Assembly: GCF_014648635.1 (NCBI RefSeq)
Contig: NZ_BMRM01000008.1
Location: 186,001-250,000 of the forward strand
DNA: 64,000 nucleotides
Source of the DNA: Streptomyces cinerochromogenes
GTDB taxonomy: Bacteria > Actinomycetota > Actinomycetes > Streptomycetales > Streptomycetaceae
Reading direction: 5' to 3'
Below are positions 24,604-32,813 of the stretch, piece by piece (the first letter of the stretch is position 1; every line of letters starts with the position of its first letter). The notes under the pieces were generated by a model that made no database searches, had not been told where the DNA came from, and saw only the letters and a list, made by a program, of their open reading frames with translations. The position numbers and the translations under genes are program-made.

Positions 24604-26169
24604 GTGACCCAGGCTCCCCTCCGCGACCGGTACGCCGGCCTGCGCGCCGACCTCGGTGCCGCTGCGGCCGCCGCCCTGCTCGTCCTCGTCGCCGTGCTCG
24701 TCGGCCGGCACATCCAGGACACCCGCCGCACCCTGTTCGTCCACTGGCCCCCGCTGTTCGCGGACTGGGACCCGCACCTGGGTCCGGGCACGCCGGCCGC
24801 CGTCCTGGTGGCGGGTGCCGTGGCGGTCCACGGGCCGTCCGCCGCCGCCCGGCTGCGGTGGCGGCGGCTGCTCCTCGCGGCCTGGGCGGCGGCACTGGCC
24901 TGGACGTGGTCGCTGGCGCTGGTCGACGGGTGGCAGCGGGGGGTGGCCGGGCGGCTCACCACCCGCAACGAGTACCTGACGGTCATCGGGCGCTTCCACG
25001 ACGTCCCCGCCGCCCTGCGCGACTTCACCCACCACATCGTCAGCGGCTCCCCGGACCCCTGGCCGGCCCATGTCGCCGGGCATCCCCCGGCGGCCACCCT
25101 CACCTTCGTCCTTCTGGACCGCATCGGCCTGCACGGCGGCGGCTGGGCCGGCGCCTGGTGCGTCACCGCCGGCTCGACCGCCTGTCTGGCGGTGCTGGTG
25201 ACGGTCCGGGCCCTGGCCGGCGAGCACCTGGCCCGGCGGGCGGCGCCGTTCCTGGTGCTGGCCCCGGCCGCCGTGTGGGTGGGCGCCTCGGCCGACGGGT
25301 ACTTCGCGGCGGTCGCCGCCTGGTCCGTGGCCCTGCTGGCCCTCGCGGTCACCGGACGGTCCTTGGCGTGGGCGGCGGGCAGCGGGCTGCTGTACGGCCT
25401 GACCTGCTACCTCTCCTACGGCCTCACGCTTGTCGCGCTGATCGGAGCGGCGGTGCTGGTGACAGGGCGGCGCGGGCTCCGCGAGCGACCGGCCCTGCTG
25501 CTCCTCGTCCCGGCCGGTGCGGCGATCGTCCCGCTGGCCTTCACCCTCGCCGGCTTCGGCTGGGCGGACGGGTACCGGCTCCTGGTCACGCGCTACTACC
25601 AGGGCGTCGGCGGCACCCGCCCGTACGGCTACTGGGTCTGGGCCAACCTGGCCTGCACGGCCCTGACCACCGGCCTGGCCACGGCCGCGGGCCTACGGCG
25701 GGCCGCCACGGCCCTCGCCCGCCGCCGCAGCGCACCCCGGCCCGACGCCCGCCCCACCGCGCCGGACCCCCCGCCCGCCCTGACCGGGAACCGCCCCGCT
25801 CTCACCGAGGGCCGGCCCACCCCGGACGAAGGCCGGCCCCTCCCGTCCGGAGCAGGACCCACCCACGTGGAAGGCCCCTCCACCCCGGCCGGGAAAGGGG
25901 CGGCCCCGTCCGAAGGCCGGCCCGCCCCGGCCGAGGCCCAACCCGCCTCGGCCGAAGCTCGGCTCGCCTTCCTCGTCGCGGCAGCCCTCGTCGCCGTACT
26001 CGTCGCGGATCTGTCCGGGATGAGCAAGGCCGAGACGGAGCGGATCTGGCTGCCGTTCGCGATGTGGCTGCTCGCGGCCGGCGCGCTGCTGCCGCGGCCG
26101 CGCGTCTGGCTGGCCGCCCAGGCGGTGCTCGCGCTCCTGCTGAACCATCTGCTGTTCACCGGGTGGTGA
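24604..26169 (+). CDS. Polytopic membrane protein, glycosyltransferase-C-like
   Basis: A 521-residue protein with about ten hydrophobic segments and an extracytoplasmic region (VSGSPDPWPAHVAGHPPAATL) whose HPP motif is seen in actinomycete integral-membrane glycosyltransferase-like proteins. Residues about 380-455 are a Pro/Ala/Glu-rich low-complexity insert with EGRPxP repeats between membrane helices. It is divergent from the oxidoreductase gene. The lipid-linked sugar donor and acceptor are unknown. Start GTG 24604 lacks a strong ribosome site and may be leaderless. Confidence 0.7.
   Translation: MTQAPLRDRYAGLRADLGAAAAAALLVLVAVLVGRHIQDTRRTLFVHWPPLFADWDPHLGPGTPAAVLVAGAVAVHGPSAAARLRWRRLLLAAWAAALAWTWSLALVDGWQRGVAGRLTTRNEYLTVIGRFHDVPAALRDFTHHIVSGSPDPWPAHVAGHPPAATLTFVLLDRIGLHGGGWAGAWCVTAGSTACLAVLVTVRALAGEHLARRAAPFLVLAPAAVWVGASADGYFAAVAAWSVALLALAVTGRSLAWAAGSGLLYGLTCYLSYGLTLVALIGAAVLVTGRRGLRERPALLLLVPAGAAIVPLAFTLAGFGWADGYRLLVTRYYQGVGGTRPYGYWVWANLACTALTTGLATAAGLRRAATALARRRSAPRPDARPTAPDPPPALTGNRPALTEGRPTPDEGRPLPSGAGPTHVEGPSTPAGKGAAPSEGRPAPAEAQPASAEARLAFLVAAALVAVLVADLSGMSKAETERIWLPFAMWLLAAGALLPRPRVWLAAQAVLALLLNHLLFTGW
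25770..25965 (+). repeat. Low-complexity Pro/Glu-rich coding repeats
   Basis: An imperfect repeat of a GAAGGCCGGCCC-like block (for example around 25810, 25828 and 25911) encoding EGRPxP units. It lies inside the membrane glycosyltransferase-like gene, keeps frame, and falls in a predicted loop. Confidence 0.6.
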
Positions 26170-26313
26170 CCCGGCCGGCGCGGCCCGCCCGGCCGGCGCC
26201 CCCGCGCGACGGGCGGCCGCTGCCCGGTATGGCATGGGCAACGGCCGCCCCGGTGGACGGGCGTGCGGTGACCGGCCCGGTCGGGGCCGGGGCCGCGCCG
26301 CCCGTCCCGTGGC

Positions 26314-27030
26314 TCAGCCCTCCCGGCCGGACACCCGGGACCGGAAGCGCCGGTGCAGCACGGTTCCGCCGATCAGCGACGCCACGCTCGCCGCGGCCAC
26401 CGCCCACGCGCTGTCCGTTCCGGTCTGCGCGAGGGTGCCGGGCGGCCGCGGCACGACGACCGGGGTCGGCTCGGGCGGGGTGTGCGCCTTCGGAGGGTGG
26501 TGCGGCCGGGGCGCCCGCGGTGGCGGGGTGACCCGGGTCGGCGGCTTCGGTGCGGGCGGTGTGGTCCGGCCGGGCTCCTCCGGGTGGCCGCCCGACCCGT
26601 TCACGGACGTGTTGCCGAAGACGGGGTTGCCGATGCCCACCACGTTGACGGTGTTGCCGCTGACGTTGACCGGCAGATCGACCGGGAGCTGGATGCCGTT
26701 GCCGGAGACGAGGCCCGGGGAGTTCTGTGTGCTGGAGTGGGCCGTCGCCCCGCCCGGCGCCGCGGGCTCCTCCTTCCCGGTGGCGTGGTCGCCGGTGTTG
26801 GCGCAGCGGTTGCCCATCGCGGGGTTGAGCAGCCCGGCCACGTTCACGGTGTTCCCGCACACGTTCACCGGGAGGTGCACCGGCAGCTGGATGCCGTTGC
26901 CGGAGATCAGCCCGGGCGAGCCGGCCGCGGAGCCGTCCGCGGCGGAGTCGGCGTGCACCGGCCCCGCCACCGCCATCGCACCGGAGGCGGCGGCGACTGC
27001 GATCACACTGTTTCGGGTAACCCGTTTCAT
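26314..27030 (-). CDS. Long chaplin with two chaplin domains and LAQTG sorting signal
   Basis: A 238-residue secreted surface protein. The signal peptide ends at VHA (about residue 27). Chaplin domain 1 (residues 38-79) has SPGLISGNGIQLPVHLPV and both conserved Cys (C58, C76). Chaplin domain 2 (residues 104-144) repeats the pattern, but both Cys are Ser (S124, S142). A Pro-rich wall spacer (150-198) leads to LAQTG (200-204), a membrane helix and a basic tail, the form used by class E sortases. Chaplins coat aerial hyphae and spores with amyloid fibres. The start MKRVTRN has an AGGGA site six bases upstream. No sortase gene is adjacent. Confidence 0.93.
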   Translation of the reverse strand: MKRVTRNSVIAVAAASGAMAVAGPVHADSAADGSAAGSPGLISGNGIQLPVHLPVNVCGNTVNVAGLLNPAMGNRCANTGDHATGKEEPAAPGGATAHSSTQNSPGLVSGNGIQLPVDLPVNVSGNTVNVVGIGNPVFGNTSVNGSGGHPEEPGRTTPPAPKPPTRVTPPPRAPRPHHPPKAHTPPEPTPVVVPRPPGTLAQTGTDSAWAVAAASVASLIGGTVLHRRFRSRVSGREG

Positions 27031-27299
27031 CGGTTCCCTGTCCTTCCACATACGGTCGCGGGCACTCACCCGCATCCGGTGAAACGCTGGCCAAACCGTG
27101 CAAGTTATGGCTTATCAACCTTTCGCCGGTACGAAAGGCGCATGCGCCGCGCCCTCCGCCCCGGGTACCAGCCGCTCCGCAGCCGTTCCCGCACACATGG
27201 CCGAGCGTGCGGCAGCGGTGGAGCCGGGGAACTGGTAGCTGTCGTACGGCAGCCGCTGCCGTGATCCGGCGACCGAGGAACCGACCGAGACGAGGAGCG

Positions 27300-27860
27300 A
27301 TGGCAACCACCGTGCGCGACACCAGGGCCACGACCGCACCCGCCAGTCTGCAACTGCCCGGCCTCCTGCTGGGAGTGGGGCTCGGCGGATTCCTCGACGG
27401 GATCCTGCTGCACCAGCTCCTGCGCTGGCACCACATGCTCAGCAGCACCGATCACGACCGTATCGGCGTGCGGTACTACGACCCCCACACCGTCTCCGGG
27501 CTGCAGATGAACACCCTGTGGGACGGCGTCTTCCACACGGTGTGCTGGCTCGCCGTCCTCGGCGGGCTCGCCGTCCTGTACGCGCGGGTGACCACCGGCC
27601 GGCGGCAGGTGTGGGCCTCGCGGGTGCTGTGGGGCTGGATCCTGGCCGGGTGGGGGCTGTTCAACCTCGTGGAGGGCGTGCTGGACCACCACGTCCTGGG
27701 CATCCACCACGTGCGCGGCGGCCCGCACCAGATGTGGTGGGACCTCGCCTTCCTGGCCCTGGGCGCCCTGCTGCTGGCCGGGGGATGGCTGCTGCAGCGC
27801 GGCGGGCGGTCCTTCGATCCCTCGGCAGCCGGCGCCGGACGGGACGGACGCGTCGCCTGA
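27300..27860 (+). CDS. DUF2243 membrane protein
   Basis: A 186-residue protein with about four membrane segments and His-rich loops (GILLHQLLRWHHMLS, NLVEGVLDHHVLGIHHV, HQMWWD), the DUF2243 pattern. The conserved His may bind metal, but function is not established. ATG 27300 follows ACGAGGAGCG. Its stop shares a base with the ATG of the CtaG gene (TGATG), and DUF2243/CtaG pairs are common in actinomycetes, so a role around copper or cytochrome oxidase assembly is likely. Confidence 0.85.
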   Translation: MATTVRDTRATTAPASLQLPGLLLGVGLGGFLDGILLHQLLRWHHMLSSTDHDRIGVRYYDPHTVSGLQMNTLWDGVFHTVCWLAVLGGLAVLYARVTTGRRQVWASRVLWGWILAGWGLFNLVEGVLDHHVLGIHHVRGGPHQMWWDLAFLALGALLLAGGWLLQRGGRSFDPSAAGAGRDGRVA

Positions 27861-28726
27861 TGGGCCACCACATGCCCCACGCCCACCACCAGGAGGGCGG
27901 CGGCACCCTGGGGGTGCTGCTGCCGGCCCTGGCGCTGCTCGTGTGCGCGGGCGGCTATCTGCTGCTGGCCCGCCGGGCGAGTCGCCGGAACCCGGCGCGG
28001 GTCTGGAACCCCTGGCGCACCGTCGCCTTCGGCGCCGGTGTGGCCCTGCTGGCGGTGGCGCTGCTGCCGCCGCTCGCCCCCTTCGCCCACCGCGACTTCC
28101 GCGGCCACATGACCCAGCACCTGCTGATCGGCATGTACGCGCCTCTCGCGCTGGTGCTCGGCGCCCCGGTCACCCTCCTGCTGCGTGTCCTGCCCGCGCC
28201 GCGCGCCCGCCGTCTCACCGCGCTGCTGCACAGCGGCCCGGCCCGCCTGCTCACCCACCCGGCCGTGGCGCTGCTGCTGTCCGCGGGGACGCTTCCGGTC
28301 GTGTACTTCACCCCGCTCTACGACACCGTGACGGCCCACCCGGCCGGACACTGGCTGCTGCACGCGCACTTCCTGCTGTCGGGGTGCCTGTTCGCGCACT
28401 CCGTCGCGGGCCCCGACCCGGCCCCGGCCCGTCCCGGCGTACGGGCCCGGCTGGTCTGCCTGGGGTGTGCCATCGCCGTGCACGCGGTCGTCGCGCAGCT
28501 GATGTACGGCGGGTTCTGGGTGGACGTCCAGGCCCCGGTCCCGCAGGTCCAGGGCGGCGCGGAGATCATGTACTACGGCGGTGACCTCGCCGAGCTCCTG
28601 CTCGCGGCGGCGCTCGTGGCGACCTGGCGTCCGGAGCGGCACCGGATCGGGAAGCCCTCCCCGGGCCGTGCGGGGAAGCCGTCGCCGGCCTCGCTGTACG
28701 GCACGTCGGCCACCGCCCCCGAGTAG
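27860..28726 (+). CDS. Caa3-type cytochrome c oxidase assembly factor CtaG-like protein
   Basis: A 288-residue membrane protein with the His-rich start MGHHMPHAHH and about seven hydrophobic segments. Family motifs are FAHRDFRGHMTQHLLIGMYAPLALVLG (first part HMTQHLL), HWLLHAHFLLSGCLF and QVQGGAEIMYYGGDLAELLLA. CtaG proteins help deliver copper to caa3 oxidases. Oxidase subunit genes are not nearby. It is translationally coupled to the DUF2243 gene. Confidence 0.88.
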   Translation: MGHHMPHAHHQEGGGTLGVLLPALALLVCAGGYLLLARRASRRNPARVWNPWRTVAFGAGVALLAVALLPPLAPFAHRDFRGHMTQHLLIGMYAPLALVLGAPVTLLLRVLPAPRARRLTALLHSGPARLLTHPAVALLLSAGTLPVVYFTPLYDTVTAHPAGHWLLHAHFLLSGCLFAHSVAGPDPAPARPGVRARLVCLGCAIAVHAVVAQLMYGGFWVDVQAPVPQVQGGAEIMYYGGDLAELLLAAALVATWRPERHRIGKPSPGRAGKPSPASLYGTSATAPE

Positions 28727-28776
28727 TGGAATATTGAACAACTGCGTGCGGTTGTGCCCCGCGAAGGAGGTCACGA

Positions 28777-29136
28777 GTGGAGACGCAAGTGAAGCCCACG
28801 TACTACGACCACGGGACCCCGGCCGAGCGCTGGGAGCGCGCGCAGCGGTACTTCGACGCGAAGGACTACGCGGACGCGGCCCGGGTGCTGGCCGCTCTGG
28901 TCGAGGAGGTGCCGGAGCAGACGGGACCGCGGCTGCTGCTCGCCCGCGCCTACTACCACTCGGCCCAGCTGCGCCGCGCCGAAGCCGAGTTGCGGACCAT
29001 CGTGGAGCGCGACCCGGTGGAGCACTACGCCCGGCTGATGCTGGGCCGCACGCTCGAACGGCAGGCCCGGCACGAGGAGGCGGAGCAGCACCTGCGGATC
29101 GCCGCGGCGCTCGCGGGTGACTTCCCGCAGGAGTGA
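28777..29136 (+). CDS. Small tetratricopeptide-repeat protein (119 aa)
   Basis: Starts at GTG 28777 behind GAAGGAGG. Three TPR-like units follow: ERWERAQRYFDAKDYADAAR, GPRLLLARAYYHSAQLRRAE and ARLMLGRTLERQARHEEAEQ. Such one-domain TPR proteins are scaffolds; the partner is unknown. It is followed by a strong terminator. Confidence 0.85.
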   Translation: METQVKPTYYDHGTPAERWERAQRYFDAKDYADAARVLAALVEEVPEQTGPRLLLARAYYHSAQLRRAEAELRTIVERDPVEHYARLMLGRTLERQARHEEAEQHLRIAAALAGDFPQE

Positions 29137-29151
29137 GCACACACACCCCAT

Positions 29152-29195
29152 CCGGCCGAGGGCCCGGTCCCCGAGGGGACCGGGCCCTCGGCCGG
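29152..29195. terminator. Bidirectional hairpin terminator
   Basis: Near-perfect 20-base arms with a very short loop, starting CCGGCCGAGGGCCCGG. It lies between the convergent TPR and M56 peptidase genes, 16 bases after the TPR stop. Confidence 0.85.
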
Positions 29196-29196
29196 T

Positions 29197-30126
29197 TCAC
29201 AGCGGGGTCGCCGCGTGCAGGATCAGGAAGAGGGTGACGGCCGAGTTCGCCGACGACATCGCGGAGACCAGTGCGCCCGCGGCGGCGCCCCAGGCGGCCA
29301 GGCCGACCGAGGTGAACGCCGACGGCCAGGTGCGGGCCGCGGGGGCGGGGGCCAGGAGTGCGGCCACCCGGCGCGGCACGGGACCGGTCGCCGCGAGGGC
29401 GGCCAGGGTCGGTGCCGGGGTGCCCGGGGACAGCAGGGCCGCCTTGCCGATGGCGCGGGCGACCGTGCGCCGGTCGCCGACCGCGCGGGCCGCCTCCTCG
29501 TCCGCCCACCGCTCGGCCGTGTAGACGACGGCGGTGCGCAGCGGTCTGAGGAACGGGTTGGCGCGGGCCGCCAGGTGCGCGGCGAGCAGGTGGCGGTGGT
29601 GACGGGCGGTCAGGTGGGCCCGCTCGTGGGCGAACAGCGCACGCCGCTCGGCGGGTGCGAGCCCGGCCAGCAGCGCCGTGGTGACGACGATCCGGCCCCG
29701 GCCGCCGGGGAGGGCGTACGCGTACGGCGTCCGGTCGGGCAGGACCGCGACCGTGCGCCCCGGCACGCCGGCCAGCGCACGGCGGGCGCGGCGGGTGACC
29801 CGGCGGTGCCGCCACAGGGTGCGGGCGCAGGCGGCGGTGACCAGGGCGAGCGCGGGGATGGCGGCCCGGCCGGCCACCTCGTCGTGCGGCACGGCGGCCC
29901 GCACCTCCGGGTCGGACCAGCCGTCCGGCAGCGGGTTGCCGGGCAGCTGGGCGGTGCCGACCACCATGAGCAGGGCCAGGCACAGCGTGCTGCACACGGC
30001 CATGACGACGGCGACCGCGGTCAGCAGCCGGGTGGCGGTGCGCGGGTGCAGCCGGGTCTCGGCGAGCCGGGCGACCGGCCACGCGGACAGCGGCAGCACC
30101 AGCGGCAGGAAGACGAAGACCCCCAT
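29197..30126 (-). CDS. M56-family (BlaR1-like) membrane metallopeptidase
   Basis: A 309-residue protein with four hydrophobic segments and the zinc motif HERAH (ALFAHERAHLTARHH). DRTPYAYALPGGRGRIVVTT is the usual strand ahead of it. It lacks a C-terminal penicillin-binding sensor domain, as is normal in actinomycetes. It follows the BlaI-type repressor gene by six bases. In this system the peptidase inactivates the repressor on an unknown signal. Confidence 0.88.
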   Translation of the reverse strand: MGVFVFLPLVLPLSAWPVARLAETRLHPRTATRLLTAVAVVMAVCSTLCLALLMVVGTAQLPGNPLPDGWSDPEVRAAVPHDEVAGRAAIPALALVTAACARTLWRHRRVTRRARRALAGVPGRTVAVLPDRTPYAYALPGGRGRIVVTTALLAGLAPAERRALFAHERAHLTARHHRHLLAAHLAARANPFLRPLRTAVVYTAERWADEEAARAVGDRRTVARAIGKAALLSPGTPAPTLAALAATGPVPRRVAALLAPAPAARTWPSAFTSVGLAAWGAAAGALVSAMSSANSAVTLFLILHAATPL

Positions 30127-30132
30127 GAGCGG

Positions 30133-30543
30133 TCAGTCCTCCGGACCGCCGGCGTCCGGACCCGGGATGTCGAGCAGGGCCCGCAGGACCTGTTCGTCGC
30201 CGGGCGGCAGGGCGGTGACGAAGCTGGCGAGGACCGCCTCCCGGTCCCGTTCGCCGTCGAGCAGGCGGCGCATGCGCAGCGCCGCCAGCCGGGCGACATC
30301 GGCGGTCGGCGTCCACACGAAGGACCGGCCGTGCCGCTCGCGGGCGACGACGTCCTTGGCGAGCAGCCGGGTCAGGATGGTGACGACGGTGGTGTAGGCG
30401 AGGTCGCCGCCGAGGCGCTGCTGCACCCAGGCCGCGGTGACCGGTCCGTCCGCCTCCCGCAGCGCGCCGAGGACCTGGCCCTCCAGTTCGCCCTGGCCGC
30501 GCCGCCGGGCCCGGCCGCCCTCCGGTGCCGTCTCCGGTGTCAT
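30133..30543 (-). CDS. BlaI/MecI/CopY-family repressor
   Basis: A 136-residue winged-helix repressor: GELEGQVLGALREADGPVTAAWVQQ begins the HTH (first part GELEGQVLGALREA), TTVVTILTRLLAKDVVARER is the recognition helix and wing, and the acidic C-terminus dimerises. It is the first gene of a pair with the M56 peptidase. Targets beyond its own operon are unknown. Confidence 0.9.
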   Translation of the reverse strand: MTPETAPEGGRARRRGQGELEGQVLGALREADGPVTAAWVQQRLGGDLAYTTVVTILTRLLAKDVVARERHGRSFVWTPTADVARLAALRMRRLLDGERDREAVLASFVTALPPGDEQVLRALLDIPGPDAGGPED

Positions 30544-30593
30544 CCCCGGTTCCCTCCCCCGTCTTCCCTCGCTCGCTCACCTGCCGTTCCACG

Positions 30594-32009
30594 CTACTTC
30601 ACGCCACTGACACTCCCGTACCCGCGGCGCCCGCGCCGGTGTGCGATCTCGCCGAGGACGATGTCGACGGCGAGGAAGCCGGCCAGCGGGATGCCGAGCA
30701 GCGGCACGAACCAGCCGAGCACGGCGACGGCCGCGAGCGCCGGTACGAGCAGGTACGGCGGCACGTCCGCCCAGGCGCCGCGCGGGATCGGCCGGCCGAA
30801 GGCGGAGCCCCGGCCGCGCTGCCACCACAGGCGGTAGCCCCACAGGACGAGCAGGACCAGGGCGAGGGCGAGCAGTGCGAGGCCGATCTGGTTGACGAGT
30901 CCGAAGAGGGAGCCGGTGTGCAGGTCGATGCCCCAGCGGGTGAGCTTGGCGAGCACCGGGTAGTCGGCGAAGCGCAGTTCGTCGGTGACCTGTCCGGTGG
31001 CCGGGTCGACGGCGACGGAGTCCTGTTTCTCGGGCCAGCTGCGCTGGATCTGGCGGACGACGTAGGCGCTGTCCGTGTCCGCGGGCGGCACGATCTCGAC
31101 CGGATCGCCGAGCCCCTTCGCGCGGGCCGCCGCGAGCACCTGGTCCAGCCCCACGCCGTGCTCCGCCGAGCCGTCGGCGGAGCCCGCCGTACCCCGGCCC
31201 GCGTGACCGTGGCCCGCGTGCTCGCCGCCGGCCACGGCCGCCGAGACGGACGGGGTGGCCTGGCCCAGCGAGGTGCGCAGCTCGTCGATGTTCGCGCCGG
31301 CGTACGCCGACCAGGTCAGACCGGTCGCCGACAGGAACAGGAACCCGGCGGCCGTCCAGACGCCGACCGTGCCGTGCAGGCCGAGGGTGCGGCGCCGGCC
31401 GCTGGTGCCGCGCACCCTGCGCAGGGCGCGGCGCCGGGAGAACCACAGCACCAGGCCGCCGCCCGCGATCACCCACAGCCAGCTGGCGGCCAGCTCGCTG
31501 TAGAGCCGGCCGGTCTCGCCCAGGTGCAGATCGCGGTGGAGCCCGTCGATCCAGGTGCGCAGGGGCAGCGCGCCGGTCGCGCCGTACTGTTCGAGCGCGC
31601 CGCGGACCGTGCCGGTGTACGGGTCCACGAACACGGCGAGGGTGTGGCCGGGGTCGACGCCCCTGGCGCCGGAGAGCAGCACCCGGGTGGTGGCGCCGGC
31701 CTCGGGTGAGGGGCGTACGGCCGTGACGGTGCCCTCCGGGTGGGCCTCGCGGGCGGCGGCCACCTGGGCGGAGACGGGCAGCTCGCGCTCACCGGCCGGG
31801 ACGGTCAGCTCATGGTCGTACACGAGCCTCTCGGTCTGGAAGGAGCCCGCGTACAGCAGGCCGGTGACGGCGGCGACCAGCAGGAAGGGGGCGACGAGCA
31901 GGCCTGCGTAGAAGTGCAGGCGCAGCACGAGGGGGCGCAGGGGTGCAAAGGGGCCGCGGGCGGCGGGGCGGGACGCCTCGGCCGGGGTGGCCGGGGGAGC
32001 GGTGGTCAT
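30594..32009 (-). CDS. PepSY-associated membrane protein
   Basis: A 471-residue protein with four membrane segments and two PepSY-type regions (DPYTGTVRGALEQYG, DPATGQVTDELRFADYP). LHRDLHLGETGRLYSELAA and GIDLHTGSLFGLVNQIGL carry the His typical of the family. An extracytoplasmic stretch rich in His (GGEHAGHGHAGRG) may bind metal. Members are linked to iron or copper reduction and uptake. The start is ATG 32007-32009; the longer reading adds an unconserved 40 residues. No partner is adjacent. Confidence 0.85.
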   Translation of the reverse strand: MTTAPPATPAEASRPAARGPFAPLRPLVLRLHFYAGLLVAPFLLVAAVTGLLYAGSFQTERLVYDHELTVPAGERELPVSAQVAAAREAHPEGTVTAVRPSPEAGATTRVLLSGARGVDPGHTLAVFVDPYTGTVRGALEQYGATGALPLRTWIDGLHRDLHLGETGRLYSELAASWLWVIAGGGLVLWFSRRRALRRVRGTSGRRRTLGLHGTVGVWTAAGFLFLSATGLTWSAYAGANIDELRTSLGQATPSVSAAVAGGEHAGHGHAGRGTAGSADGSAEHGVGLDQVLAAARAKGLGDPVEIVPPADTDSAYVVRQIQRSWPEKQDSVAVDPATGQVTDELRFADYPVLAKLTRWGIDLHTGSLFGLVNQIGLALLALALVLLVLWGYRLWWQRGRGSAFGRPIPRGAWADVPPYLLVPALAAVAVLGWFVPLLGIPLAGFLAVDIVLGEIAHRRGRRGYGSVSGVK

Positions 32010-32160
32010 CGGCGGGCTTCTCCGGGGACTCGGTGCCGAGGGGCGGGCCGTCGGCAGGGAGACGGGGGTACACCGGTAGTCGGTCCGGTGAAGGGCGGAG
32101 TTCCCCGGGGTGTCGGTGACCTGTGCCACAGCGGGCGGGCGGGCATGGCATCCTGACGCG

Positions 32161-32805
32161 ATGGCACCTCCCCGTGATCACGCACCGCTCGCCGAGCGGG
32201 TCGAGGAACTCCTCGCCGCCGGCGGCCCCTTGCCCATCGTCGCGGCCGGCCGGCCCGTGCTGCGGCGCCCCGCCGAGCCGTACGAGGGCCAGCTCGGCCC
32301 CGCGCTGCTGGCCCGGTTCGTCGAGGCCCTGCGCGTCACCATGCACGCGGCCCCCGGTGTGGGGCTCGCCGCGCCGCAGGTGGGCGTTCCGCTGCGGATC
32401 GCGGTCATCGAGGACCCGGCCCCCGTGCCGGAGGAGGTCGCGGTGGCCCGGGGCCGGGTCCCGCAGCCGTTCCGGGTGCTGGTCAACCCGTCGTACGAGC
32501 CGGTCGGCACCGCCCGGGCCGCGTTCTTCGAGGGCTGCCTGAGCGTGCCGGGCTGGCAGGCGGTGGTGGCCCGGCACGCCGAGGTGCGGCTGCGCGGAGA
32601 GGACGAGACGGGCCGCGCCCTGGACGAGGTGTTCGGCGGCTGGCCGGCCCGGATCGTGCAGCACGAGACGGACCACCTCGACGGCACGCTCTACCTGGAC
32701 CGGGCGGAGCTGCGCTCCCTGTCGACCAACGAGGCGGTGGCGGCCCTGTGGGCCCAGCCGGCACCCCGGGCGGCGGCCGAGGCCCTGGGGTTCGAACTCC
32801 CCTAG
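32161..32805 (+). CDS. def: Peptide deformylase
   Basis: A 214-residue Fe/Zn hydrolase that removes the formyl group from new proteins. All three motifs are intact: GVGLAAPQVG, EGCLSVPG (metal Cys) and QHETDHLDG (HExxH with two metal His). There is an N-terminal extension of about 30 residues. No fmt gene is near, so this is probably an accessory copy. Its stop lies eight bases from that of the convergent reductase gene. Confidence 0.95.
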   Translation: MAPPRDHAPLAERVEELLAAGGPLPIVAAGRPVLRRPAEPYEGQLGPALLARFVEALRVTMHAAPGVGLAAPQVGVPLRIAVIEDPAPVPEEVAVARGRVPQPFRVLVNPSYEPVGTARAAFFEGCLSVPGWQAVVARHAEVRLRGEDETGRALDEVFGGWPARIVQHETDHLDGTLYLDRAELRSLSTNEAVAALWAQPAPRAAAEALGFELP

Positions 32806-32813
32806 GCACTCCG

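Noticed and set aside
27476..30592. Minus-strand open frame of over 1000 codons
   Set aside because: It lies opposite or out of frame with the DUF2243, CtaG, TPR, M56 and BlaI genes, each with recognised motifs; the translation is low-complexity.
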